Shown here one piece after another: positions 13,401 to 24,383 of a stretch of 64,000 nucleotides of DNA. The notes under the pieces are model-generated. The model did no database searches and was not told the DNA's origin. It saw nothing but the letters and a program-made list of their open reading frames with translations. A program made the position numbers and the translations under genes. Source of the stretch: Acanthaster planci (lineage: Eukaryota > Echinodermata > Asteroidea > Valvatida > Acanthasteridae). Location of the stretch: assembly GCF_001949145.1 (NCBI RefSeq), contig NW_019091528.1:685001-749000 (forward strand), read 5' to 3'. The first letter of the stretch is position 1, and every line of letters starts with the position of its first letter.

Positions 13401-15882
13401 GAGAGATCAGGTAGGGAAATAACGTCAATACCTGGCCCCGTGGAGACAGGCAACAGCTTCATACAATATAGCTTCTGAGATTTCACTGGTTACCATGCAC
13501 TGTACTGAGTACCAATATTACTCCCTGCACACCTTTATGTGCTTGCACAAACCTTTGAATCATAACTCACCAAGCATGCATACTGAGGCAAGACTCCACC
13601 TTAACTTCAAGGCCATTTCACAGCTACCAGTGAACAACTGAGCTTCAGGCAGTACCAGGTGGAATAGGATGGGAAGGCTTGCCAATTCGGAGGCATGTAA
13701 TACATGTGTACATGTACATATTATAACATGCATGAACGTGTACATACTAGTATACTCGTACATGTCCTTAGCATGGTGCCCAACAGGACAGTTCAAAACA
13801 GCTAAGGTTGAAACACGATTTGCCAAATAATACATGTACTACTGCAGTACATGTACATGTGCATCCTGGGCTGTAGTACCCGGTGTTTGCAGCCCTGAGG
13901 ACTAGACACTACACTTTAGCTGTGCACAGGGACTTGTTTATTTTGACAAAAAGTGGCTGATGAAAAGGCAGGTGGGTCCTGTGCATCTACAGGGTTCAAG
14001 ACCAACCCTTACAGGGCCCTGTGGGTATTAAACAGTGGCCCATGCCTAATTTCTGTGTATACATCAGTCTGGTTTCCAAATTAGGTCATGTACACAAATT
14101 AGGAGGCCCTGGGTTGGCTAGGGACATATTTGCTCCCAGTGAGTGTAAATATTTGTTGGTCTAGGCTGGTACAGAAGGAACCATGAATGCTTTATAGGGA
14201 CACATCTGTGATGAGAAACAGATGGCAGTTGTCCAGACCAGACAATGTTTGCAGAGCTAATTTTCTGGCATTAAAAATGTGTACCTTCCATTGTATCAAT
14301 CCTGAATCAAATAAAATCATACTTCCCACAAATGAAAAACTGGAATATCTCCTCCACCTCCTCTCGGCATGTTTGGCATGGTCCTTCCCAAATCCTCTAA
14401 AATCCCACACTGAGCAGAAAAAATGAATGGCAAGCTCTCTGTTCCTTCACTTTAACTCAAAGCATTTTAAAAGCATGGTTGCAATTTATTTTCAAAGGTC
14501 GGGTCAAATCAAGAAAAAAAAAGAACTTATCATTTCCAGATACCCAAACCAACCCAAACTCAAACTCATTTCTTTTGTTCAAAAAAAAGCAAATGGCAGC
14601 TTTTAATGCCAACCAAGTACATGTATGTGCATGTACATGTACACTGTACCTGTTTGTGTACATGTCATCCTGTACTTTCAGCCTAAAAAATGGCTTGATT
14701 TTGTGCATTTGTGCCCATAGCAATCTTTTTACATATATGTACTTTCCATATTCGGCTAATTCAGACCTGATACTACGACATGTACATTCAATGTAGTTTA
14801 GTGTATCTACTGGTAACTGCATCATTTGTGAATGGTTACAAATTATAAAAACATAAATTACTTGACCATCATTACACCTAACGGTTTTGGCTCGAAAAAT
14901 GAAACAAGCATAATAAAACATGTTAAATACACAACTACATGATTCTATGTGAACCTCTACCCTAATTATAATTTTTTTAATCTTATAGGAAACGCTGACA
15001 CCATTTTTTATCTAAAGCCCTGTGTCACGCGACGGACCCTGGTCGCTGCTTTCCTCAGCCCACCAAATTCTCAGTCCTACAAAATCCTTCCGCATACCGT
15101 GATGGATATGTTTTTAATTGGGTTCAGGACTTTGCAACTTACTGGGGTACATGTAAACACTGCCACTATCAATGCTGCAAACATTCATCTAATTAATGTA
15201 CTGAATGAGTCACTGGGTTTCTACAAAGTTCTCTTTCATTCTTTCAAAATTCAGGAAGCTTCTACGTGTAGGTCCGAAAACAGCAAAGGTTAAGGGGTTA
15301 CATCATTACTTCCCTTTGGAGGTCTTTATCAATCAATTCAATACTTCCTGTCATTTTGGGAAGAAATGTTGAACTTTGACAACCTGGGCAAAAAAGAATG
15401 TATTCAGTTTCAAAGACTAAACAGAGCACAGCATGGTGTACATGTACATGCATACGTGCTTCCTTTGTTTCAAATGAGGAAAAAATCAAGGTTACAGCAA
15501 CAGAATTCAGTGACTGATATGATATTTACATAGAAAATTACTCTATTTTTTCAACTGATAAATTTCTGTTTGCTATCAAAACCAACATAAATTACTAACT
15601 ATACTCAAAGTACATGTATACTTGATTCTACACTTACATGAACATGTAATGTTGAAAGAAGCATACATTGTACATATACAGAATGCATCAAACAATATGC
15701 TGGTATACATGTAGTTGTTTTCTTAACAATATAAAACCAAGTTCGTTTACTTGCTGAATGTGAGTTGTTTTAATATGCAGATAAATTTAAATTTTCTCAA
15801 CTTAAGATGCAAAAACTCTTTTTTTTTGTACTTTTCTTTCATGCGGGATTTCAGAATTTTTGCTGGTATGGGGCATTGACAC

Positions 15883-15956
15883 CTTGGACATTAATAAAAC
15901 AATAGAACAAAGTTGGGTCATCCTCTGGTAGTGGTAACTTTTCAACCTGAACCGAA
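15883..15956 (-). CDS. Unrecognised gene, possible fourth coding exon
   Basis: Acceptor GTTCACTTGCAG, weak donor GTGTCA; 74 nt, phase 2 in, phase 1 out, encoding SVQVEKLPLPEDDPTLFYCF and INVQ. The composition looks protein-like and the frame is open further upstream. The poor donor is the main doubt. Confidence 0.38.
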
Positions 15957-16576
15957 CTGCAAGTGAACCAAAAATTGGAAAATGCGGGTACAATAAAATG
16001 TAAGGGAACAGCATCCTTGAACTCTAAAATACGGTATAACATTGCCAAAATCCAACACTTGGTTTTGTTTGATTTTGATGGAGAAAGGACCACACAGCCC
16101 TTGAAACATTATATTATATAGGCCTTGACTCTTCTATTTTCCTTTTAAGTTTGGAGATTCAAGGACAATTTCTTCAAAAAATGACTGAAGCTTAAAATTA
16201 CATGTAACTTTGTAAGGTCATTGAGCAGCCCAGACAGTTTATCGTCACATTAATTATACATGTAGTTATTCTGAGATGTGTTACAATATTTCCCAAACTA
16301 ACTCATAAATGAAATGATCACAACTGATGATCAATCCTGAATGTCTCCAACCAGATTACTGGACTTGAATGCTAAGTTGGATTCTTGCAAACGTGGTACA
16401 ATGCTTCTAATTCATTTCCATAATATTAAGATGAAAGCTCTTCTGTACAAGCACAAGATACCGTTACATGTGTGGTCACGCACAATGTCCTTTTTGTAAT
16501 TTTTCTAGGCTTATGCAACCTGATATTCCACAAACAAACAATGTGCATAGTACATTTACATGTAGACCCTTGTTAC

Positions 16577-16646
16577 TTTTTATTTGCAGGGATCCCTTTT
16601 CCATCAAGCCTAATACACTGAGTACCGTCAGAGTGATCAGGGTCTC
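16577..16646 (-). CDS. Unrecognised gene, possible third coding exon
   Basis: Acceptor CCTTGTTACAG, weak donor GTAACA; 70 nt, phase 1 in, phase 2 out, encoding DPDHSDGTQCIRLDGKGIPA and NK. Phases fit the preceding and following candidates. The opposite strand is also open here, so this rests on phase agreement only. Confidence 0.33.
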
Positions 16647-17580
16647 CTGTAACAAGGATTGTATGACTACATGTTCGACAAATGCCACAGGAGATGCACT
16701 TCATCCACTTTTGGCCTACTGGTTTACACACTATACCCAGACATGCCAGAGGCAAGACAGGGCAAGTTCTCATCACTGCAATCACTTGCTCCAGCATTAA
16801 CCATCTTAACAAGCCAGATATGTATTGTGGCCAGTTCCTGTATTTCTGTAGAAAGAACTTGCAGGGCAACTGTAAGCATCATTAGGGGAGCAAATGGGGA
16901 AGTGAAAGAAATTAATAAAAATCACAAATCTGCTTGAAATAAAAAAATCATAACTCAAAGTGGTCCCCCCCCAAAGAATAATGTGAGCAATTCTATTGAG
17001 TATATATGCAGAATTGACCCTGATGTTGAAATACATCATACATTTGCTGCCTGCATGCACTCTTGTTCACATCGCACATTACTGTACTTTCCCTGCACTT
17101 TTTTCCTTTTACAGAGTCAACTCTTGACCAAGAAGGTCACTGCCCGTGAGAGATTTACATACTGGTACCTGTACATCAAGGCAGGCACAATCTCCAGTGA
17201 TTACTTATAATTGAAGTTAAAGACCAATCCAGTGACAAGAATCAAGAGCTATTACTGCAGTGGCCCCATGCGCCTGTACAAATGAGATGCACATTGAAAT
17301 GTTTCCTCAGCCAATGGGGACACGCTGCTAACCAAAATCACGCATGCGTTAAGTTTAGGAATGCACGCCTGAATGGCAGGGACACTGCAAGTAACGGTGT
17401 CAGCGAATCGGTCTTTATGTTATACATTACAGGTATTACATGTCCACATAAACAAGTAGATGTACGTTGTACGTACATGTACATGTAGTACTACATGTAC
17501 ATGTACAAGCGGTGCAATATCTCAAGATTAAGATCTCAAGATCTTTGCAGAATTGGTCAACATGCCAGTATTTTGTTGAC

Positions 17581-17699
17581 AATAGACCTACAACATAATG
17601 ACGTAATGCAGTGTTTACCACAATGCATTGTGGGTGAAAGGTGGGGATGTTGCAGGAACGCGTGTGTAGCACGTTATGTCATTATGTTGTAAGTCTATT
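17581..17699. mobile_element. 119-bp MITE-like element with terminal inverted repeats
   Basis: Ends AATAGACCTACAACATAATG and its near reverse complement CATTATGTTGTAAGTCTATT bound 119 bp. The inverted arms continue inward for about 29 bp. The centre holds the palindrome CCACAATGCATTGTGG at 17619-17634. No clear target duplication. Confidence 0.65.
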
Positions 17700-17907
17700 C
17701 TACCATCAGCTGATCACCTTTTCTGTCTACATGTATTCAGTAATTCACAGATTAACTACACTGTACAGAACGGACCATTGATCAAACTACATGTATGTCC
17801 AAACAGAATATCCAACAATGGCTCCAAATGTTTAGTTTGTGTGGGTTTATGACTATATTATCAAGCATTATGTTTGACTCTTTCAAATGTTGTATACAAC
17901 AAAAATA

Positions 17908-18240
17908 TACTGGTACACAAACATTGCACATGGCATCCTAAATTTCGTTTCCTTCTGTTGTTCATTAAAAAAAAATGCAAGACAGATTCTTAGTTAATTA
18001 CATGTACATGTATCTGTTATCTATGGAGTGTGCCAGAGACACTCTGTTTTGAAACAAATTTAACGATAATAGAACCTACAAAATGTACTGGTACACAAAC
18101 ATTGCACATGGCATCCTGAATTTCGTTTCCTTCTGTTGTTCAGTTAGAAAATGCAAAACAGATTCTAAGTTAATTATTTGTTATGTATGGAGAGTGCTGG
18201 AGACAGTTTGTTTTGAAACAAATTTACCGATAGAACCTAC
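17908..18240 (+). repeat. Direct tandem duplication, two copies of about 170 bp
   Basis: TACTGGTACACAAACATTGC starts at 17908 and again at 18086, 178 bp apart. Both copies run through GGCATCCT, TTTCGTTTCCTTCTGTTGTT and GTTTTGAAACAAATTTA and end AGAACCTAC at 18079 and 18240. Copies differ by small indels, and the first contains an extra TACATGTACATGTA. Confidence 0.8.
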
Positions 18241-19615
18241 TTTTCACCCCATGGAGCAACCTGATTCATGTACAGTTAAAAACACACCCAAAAGAACATG
18301 TTGCATTAACATGATTGCACTCCATGGATCAAATGTTAAAAGCCCCTGATATCCAGAATCCGACAGGAATTCCACAGTGCCCAAGGCACAACAGCAAACA
18401 TACACAGGAGACCCAACATGAAAGGCTTCAACCCCTCTCTTCTAAGCCCTTCACGAGGTGCTGAAGAATGTCCAAATACATGCAGTCTCCTCATCAGTCA
18501 ATCTGGGCTGAGCACTTCAGATACAGAAATCACAGACCAGGCAGGAGAGAATGGTATTAGTGTGGGAAGGTGGAGGAAAATGCCAACTCTGCCTTCCAGT
18601 AGCTACTTGTACACAATGGGGCCTGGTGTTTGGAGCAGAGCTTAAAGTGCCATTGAGCACTTCGGGTAGTTTGCACTCTGGGGATTAAGGGTTCCCCAAC
18701 TCATGAGGACACGCACCCTGAATCTAGCCAACTCAATTTAAGAACACAAGTTAGTTTCCATACATGTAAGACTGTGTTGATATGAATGTCAAGCGGTGTG
18801 TACATGCATGGAAGTTATGTAGACAGGTATACATGCATAAATGGCAGGCACACAAACAAGTTTATATTTTGCCCGTGGCATCACAGCCAGATAGGGGTGT
18901 TTTTGGCTGTCACTGGCACAAGAAAGGATTTTGTCTGCCCTGCATCAGGTGACAACATGCATGCACTACAGTCATCACACATGTACTTCAGAACTTGTAA
19001 ATTGTAGAATCTATCTGTACAGGTAATGGTGCGCCGACCTTTGACAATCAAACTGAACATGTACTGTATGCAGGTTGTGAATTGCTGAAAATAAATTCCA
19101 CGCCAATGTATGGAACTTCTGACATCAACCTGAACACACATGTACATGTAAATGAGAACAACACATCATGGGGAGAAATATAATAATACTGAATGATAAG
19201 GGTAAATAAACCACAGAAGCAGACACAACCTGACCCACAGAGAATCAAAGTACATGTATGCTTCACTGCAAGATAACTCTCATATCATGACTTTGATTTT
19301 GAAGTCAGGGCAAGGCCCCTTACTTTTAAATGACCAACCCTGAACACACTGGATACTTCAGTTTATTCCATCCTCTCCACTCGTAATTGAGTCCATGCTT
19401 TGATTGTTCTCGGACACAACAGCTCTCTTCACAAGACAGGTTTGGGGAGTTGGTAACAGCCATTGTAAAAAAAACAAATACTGACATTCCATTCCATTGA
19501 ATGAATCACATCAAAGCACACAGGAGAATGCACTGTGCAATGTGGTTAGCAGCAATACAATTGTGGTCAGCGACACAGAGCCTGCACTATGCAGTGAATA
19601 CCGTAAAATACTCAC

Positions 19616-19655
19616 GGGAATATAAATTGTGAACTGAAATCTTAAAGTTGAATCC
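19616..19655 (-). CDS. Unrecognised gene, second coding exon (40 nt)
   Basis: Acceptor TTTTGTATAG and donor GTGAGT bound 40 nt that continue the phase-0 frame as GFNFKISVHNLYS plus one base. The join reads RCSRIT-GFNFKISVHNLYS without a stop. Lies 305 bp after the first coding exon. Short, so moderate confidence. Confidence 0.55.
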
Positions 19656-19960
19656 CTATACAAAACACATGCAAACGCATGTTAATTTACCACTGCATCA
19701 ATAAATTTTGCAAGCAATTGTTCTGTTAAGTTTTAAATTTCCAATTTTCATAAAAGCACCCTAGTAATGAATTGTGATGGTGGACTAGCTTATCAAACAA
19801 GTTACAATTGAAGTTTTGCAATCAATATTACTTGTACATACATGTACACTAGGTCATTTGAATAAAATTTTGGGGTTTTCAATATTTACCCGGTTTAAAT
19901 GCAGTTAAATATCCAGCTATCACCCTTCCAAGTCTCCAGAAGTCCAACTGTCAAACTCAC

Positions 19961-20308
19961 CGTTATTCTGCTGCATCTGAACACATCCAACTGTGCTGGC
20001 ATCTGCAGCTTCTTTGCCTCCTTCGGGAATGCCACAACTGTGGTGATGTCCAGCACTTCGTCTGGCTTGTCAAAGAGGTCAGAGTTCAGAGGTCGGTTCG
20101 GGGCAGGCCGGATCTTGGCTGAGGCCCAGCAGACGGGGAGAGCGAAGAGTGGGTGCAGCGTCAGGTAGCCCACATTGAAGACCTCCTGCAGCTCGACGAC
20201 AAAGGACTCCTCATCGGCGATGTTCTTCTTGGTCAGGATGAGGCCGGACTGCTCCACGGTGCGTTCCAGCTCCTCAGCTGGGGGTGGGCTAGTAGAGGCA
20301 GTTGTCAT
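19961..20308 (-). CDS. Unrecognised gene, first coding exon
   Basis: 116 codons from MTTASTSPPP (G at -3) to a GTGAGT donor, phase 0 out. An in-frame ATG at 20350 (MYITL) is possible but has a poor context and directly follows a stop. After a Ser/Thr/Pro-rich tail come LERTVEQSGLILTKKN, ESFVVELQEVFNVGYLTLHP, a segment NRPLNSDLFDKPDEVLDITT and QLDVFRCSRIT. Composition is globular and there is no signal peptide or transmembrane helix. I do not recognise the family. The open frame, absence of stops and strong donor support coding. Confidence 0.7.
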
Positions 20309-21488
20309 CTCAGATTCTGGTTGTGGTGAGGTGGTCAGTGTAATGTACATTCAAGAGTACTTTGGGGATGCCACTGATTCAGTCCCCTTTGATGTATGCA
20401 TTCAGCTGCTCTGCACTCTCACAAAATTCAACCCTTTACTCTCCACGGTGCAACCAGTTTTGGAAATCTGAAATAGTCAGTTTGAGAAAGGAGTTATCCA
20501 CTAGGGAGACTGTCGCCATTTTCATTGAGAGGAAAAGAAAGAAATGGCAAACCTACATATTATGAAATCTTCAAGATCCATTTTTTTCTTATCTGGTACT
20601 TGGGCAACAAATACATTAAATGTGTGGCATCAGTTTGGTTTATACATGAACATGCAACTACCGGTATGCTTAACTGTTAATGCAGGAAATATAAACAGTA
20701 ATTAGATTTTACACACCCACACAGAACAGATCTTTCGCGGAAAAAAAAATGGGGAGGAACTTCACAGAGACATCAGAGGCAATTGCCTTGGTGCCCCTGG
20801 TCTTTGCCTCATCAATGCCCAGTGAAATGTCCCCATACTAGACCGTAGACAAGTTGATTTTCTAAAACAAGTGCACTTTGCAAATAAGAAATTGCTTTGC
20901 CCTGTCAAGAACGAAGTTCCTGCCCTGAAAAAATGGTCTAGGCCTAACACTTTCCCAGACCCTGGCTCGAAGCATCTCTTCAACCGTATCACGGTTACTG
21001 TAAATGTGGCAATAGCGTATATAAGTTTATGAGTTTTCTAAACTGAATGATAAAACGGCAAGATAAACACTACAATGTGTGTAATGTCTTTACGTGTGCA
21101 CTTTAATAACCATAACGGATCGTATTTGCAAACGAACCAAACAAGTGGTTTAACTCTGCTTCATTGAATCGCCAACCAACCCATGCCTAACGTTAGTCAG
21201 TGCACCGTGACACGATGTTTTATCTTCAATTTTTTAAGAATCCACTTACCACGACGCAAACAGCACTGACTCACACGGCGTTAACTTGAAATATGCAAGT
21301 ACAATGATAAAGGCTAAAGACCAAAAACACACACCCAAACTGTGCGATGTTCAGCTTTGGACTGGCCTGGGCACGGCAGGGCTATGCAATCATGTACATG
21401 AAGTATATACGTGCATACGACCTAGGCCTACCGTTGCCACGAAAGTACAGCGGCACACCGGTGCGGTAAAAATGCACACGTAACGTAC

Positions 21489-21600
21489 CTGCAGTGCTGG
21501 CTTTGCAGAGTCCACGACAATTACTGCAAAAAGACTGAGGGCGTCATCAGCTAGCAGTTGATGACCGATGTAGCCTTCTGATCACTGACGTGCAGACGGG
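21489..21600 (-). other. Candidate 5' non-coding exon of the left-hand gene
   Basis: The minus strand reads ACTGCAG then GTACGTTACG, a good splice donor, just downstream of the CCAAT boxes. No long frame with ATG is present. The 5' limit is a guess from the promoter. It would splice to an acceptor upstream of 20308; ATTTCAG at about 20470 and CGACAG at about 20510 are candidates. Confidence 0.35.
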
Positions 21601-21639
21601 ATTCCCTCATCCAATGACACTGACGGGAAGTTTTCGTCA

Positions 21640-21700
21640 ATTTCGATTGGCTGATAAGCGGCAGTTGATCAGCCATCGTAACTTCACTGATTGGTTGTTG
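21640..21700 (-). promoter_or_regulatory. CCAAT-box promoter of the unrecognised left-hand gene
   Basis: Two CCAAT boxes on the minus strand (ATTGG read on plus at 21646-21650 and 21690-21694) lie about 50 bp apart in a CpG-bearing stretch, upstream of a GTACGT donor at 21488. This is the usual layout of a TATA-less promoter. The transcription start is not determinable, perhaps 21560-21610. Confidence 0.45.
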
Positions 21701-22370
21701 CTTAATTTGAGGTCGAGTGGGAATCGCCACAAGTTAAACCGGTCAAAATCTAATCGTAAGATTTTTAAACTGTGTGAAATACTGTGGGAATTGTGGGTAT
21801 TTTCTGGAAAAGATTGACTCGGTAGGGCGAAAAGAGATTGGACTTTTTGCAAAGGACTCCCCTTTTTAGTTAACCTCCAAATTCCCCAGTGCAGGTAACG
21901 AACACAAGTCTATGTAAAACAAATCTGGCAAGGCCAAGGTGTTGTATTTCATTGTCAAAAATCTCAGGCGAAATGCAAAAACAGGACATGAAGTCAGAGT
22001 TAAAATGACATTTTAATAATATACGAGAATACAAACATTATTTACACCACTTTGAATAAACAGTAAACAATTAAACACTATCCAGCAGACAGAGTATAAA
22101 CAGTACATACTTAAGTGACCGGATTGAATATTGTGTAGAGTAATGCAGTCAAGGCCACTTTATAACACACGCAACAGGGTGAACACTGACAAAGGAATGC
22201 TTTTGGCAGTTCATGTGAATTGCTTGTGACTTGAATTCTGACAGGATGTCTTGTCTTATCTTAAAATGATCTTGTGGGGTCTGGTGATGGTCTTGAAGGT
22301 TTTCGACTGCACACTGAGTGACAATATAAATAAAGATATCAGTAACACTTCTATAAAATCTAAATCTCAT

Positions 22371-22437
22371 AATTAAAACTCTACATGTTTATACATATAC
22401 ATAATAAACTTGACAATTAAAACTCTACATGTTTATA
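22371..22437 (+). repeat. Short direct repeat, 23-bp unit 44 bp apart
   Basis: AATTAAAACTCTACATGTTT followed by ATA occurs at 22371 and 22415. It lies between the left-hand gene promoter and the colmedin A 3' end. Confidence 0.7.
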
Positions 22438-23116
22438 GATGAAAAATTACAGATATTACAAAACTTTTTCCCATGGCTACTTGGCTATATATTTCAACTG
22501 CTTTCAATTTTGCTACACTATTTACAAAGTTAGCCCAGGCTGTGAAATGTTCCACCGTTGTATTCCATGTTTTGAGATGATTCGGTCTATCATACTGTCC
22601 AAGCCTGTCAAAGTGACGAGCCTAATCATGTGCATGCATCACTGTAGATTTCGGTGGCCTTGATATACATTCTCCTCTCCTTGTCCGGTTGGTATAAAAT
22701 TGCCCTCCAGAACTCTCAGAGTCTCGTCCTCACTGGGATCCAGATGTGTGCATGGCAACACCCAAATACTGCAGTGCAGGCCTTACAAGCACCAAATTGC
22801 AAAATTTCAAAATGTACGGTACTCTTATATGTATAAAAGCGGTTGTTGGTATGTATTTACAACTGCAGTGTCAAACAGGGTTTTTGGTTGTTCATGATTC
22901 AACCTTCAATTTGATCAAATATTCGGTCGTACTGACCGACAGATTGTTGATGAACAAATCTTATACCAAATCAGTTGCAATAATGCACACAACTGTACAT
23001 TATAATCACTGTAATAGCTTCTCACATCTAGGAGTATCTCCAGCCACGATTTAGCAAGATTTAAGAGATGAACAATATTTCTTGCCCTGTTGAAAATTTC
23101 TTTTCCTTTTAAACTT

Positions 23117-23122
23117 TTTATT
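23117..23122 (-). other. Candidate polyadenylation signal of colmedin A
   Basis: AATAAA on the minus strand, about 640 nt after the stop codon. It is the only perfect hexamer I see between the stop and this point. The intervening 3' UTR carries two transposon-like pieces (23570-23750 and about 23255-23350). Confidence 0.4.
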
Positions 23123-23254
23123 GAATAATTCACTTTTTGAATCATTGTAAGATTTCTGTCACTTTTCATTTGAATCAACTTGAAACAAGCCTTTTTTCGT
23201 GCAAACATGCAATTTTTCTCATTTAAAACAAAGGAAAAATGTGCAATGCAAGAA

Positions 23255-23350
23255 TGATTTTGCATTTGAATATTCAAATTCGGAAAATAGTACTCGAATA
23301 TTTGATAACCGATCGAATATTCAGTTAATCGGATATTCGGCACAGCCCTC
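23255..23350 (-). mobile_element. hAT-like transposon end in the colmedin A 3' region
   Basis: Read on the minus strand, the piece begins AGGGCTGTGCCGAATATCC and continues with several GAATATTCG-type words. From memory this resembles ends of hAT elements in many animals. No second end is evident. A 181-codon open frame across 23460-22915 is explained by this piece and AT-rich UTR. Confidence 0.45.
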
Positions 23351-23569
23351 AGTGGGTCAGTTTGAGAGTTGGTATCCAAATTTTCATTTCCATTCGCTGA
23401 GATCAAAGTTTTTGTTTGTGTGCAAGTGCATGTGTATTTAAGTATGCATATACTTTGCACATTTGTATATTTTGCTGTTTTTTTTCTTTTTTTTCAAGTG
23501 GATAAATTTGTCTACGCTGTTCCATTCATTTTCAGAATTTCCATCCAATGTTCACACAACTGGACTCAA

Positions 23570-23750
23570 ATTATTTTGGGGGGGGGAGAGGCACCCAGGG
23601 TGCACTAGTTTTTCAAAGGGACTCAGAAAGCAAATGAACTTTGGCTTGTATATATTTCTTGTGTTCATTTTTAAGGTTTTCAAAAGTTGGGCACTGCAAA
23701 TGAGGATTAACCCCCCCCACCCCCTTAGTTACGCCACCGACTTCATTTTG
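23570..23750. mobile_element. Dispersed GTGGCGTAACTA-type element in the colmedin A 3' UTR
   Basis: Ends at 23745 with GTTACGCCACC (reverse of GGTGGCGTAAC) after a C-run, and shares AGAAAGCA, TGAAC and TGGCTTGTA in order with 28890-29070. It starts about 10 bp after the stop codon of gene A, so most of the proximal 3' UTR is element-derived. Confidence 0.55.
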
Positions 23751-23757
23751 ATCAGGG

Positions 23758-24383
23758 TTAAGTAGTCAAGGTGACATTGTATGTCACCATGTACCCCTTG
23801 TCCCAGCCATATATCAGTTGATTCCTTGGGTTGTAGGACATCACGGTCATCTGCATGTGGCCATTCTGATAGGGGATATCCGCGTCAGCCAGTTCATCTC
23901 CGGTGTAAAGATTCACAGCAAAGTCTACGGTGGAGTGGAAGTTCTTGGAGCTCTTGGTAGTATACAACCAGCCGCAGATGATGAAGGCGTCCCCAGCAGA
24001 GCTCTGGGGGTGATTGGAAACAATCGTCTTGATGATTGAGAGATTTTCCAGGTCCACTCTGGACACTACAAGGTTCTGGTTGTGCTCTGTGGTCTTATAT
24101 ACCACCCAAAGTCCATTGTCGTCGATGGCCAGATCAAGGTAGGTATAGTCTGAGTCGTAGAGGTACCCGTATCCATTCATCCTGCGGTACAGGGCAAACG
24201 GGATGGTGCCCCGGGCTGTGACCCTCTCTGAGCTCATGTCATAGCGCACTATTTCGGGCAAGCCACCATTGTGGTAGTACAAGGCATTGTTGTAGATTAC
24301 ATGGCCCGTACCAGACCAGACATCTGTCAGGCGATAGTACCGAGAGTATATGCCCGACTTAAGGGCGGCCATATTTTTGTATT
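23758..24383 (-). CDS. Colmedin A exon 12: body of the olfactomedin domain and stop
   Basis: 626 nt to the stop codon. Shows the OLF signatures [41 protein letters not shown] and [10 protein letters not shown]. The CG in IICGWLY holds the second disulfide cysteine. Family calcium-site positions are Asp in DLAIDD, Asp where most members have Asn (GDAF instead of GNAF), and Asp in WDKG. Ends a few residues after the last beta strand, as expected for a full domain. Confidence 0.93.

Larger units (their letters stand above)
6000..19900. repeat. Interval dense in palindromic TACATGTA / ACATGTAC words
   Basis: TACATGTA or TGTACATGTA runs recur at about 8124, 9424, 11015, 11380, 11830, 11970, 12950, 13700, 13850, 14620, 15430, 17470-17510, 18000, 19140 and 19840. 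They are rare to the right of 21.5 kb (for example 40675 and 46076). They sit mainly in the putative introns of the left-hand gene. Confidence 0.6.

Noticed and set aside
13572-13640. Possible minus-strand exon encoding LFTGSCEMALKLRWSLASV
   Set aside because: Good GTGAGT donor, but its phase does not fit the neighbouring candidates and a 69-nt open frame can arise by chance.
14457-14921. 154-codon minus-strand frame
   Set aside because: Contains TACATGTA repeats and poly-A tracts; no splice sites, no conserved motif.
22915-23460. 181-codon minus-strand frame after the colmedin A stop
   Set aside because: Lies in 3' UTR and transposon-end sequence, AT-rich, no family resemblance.
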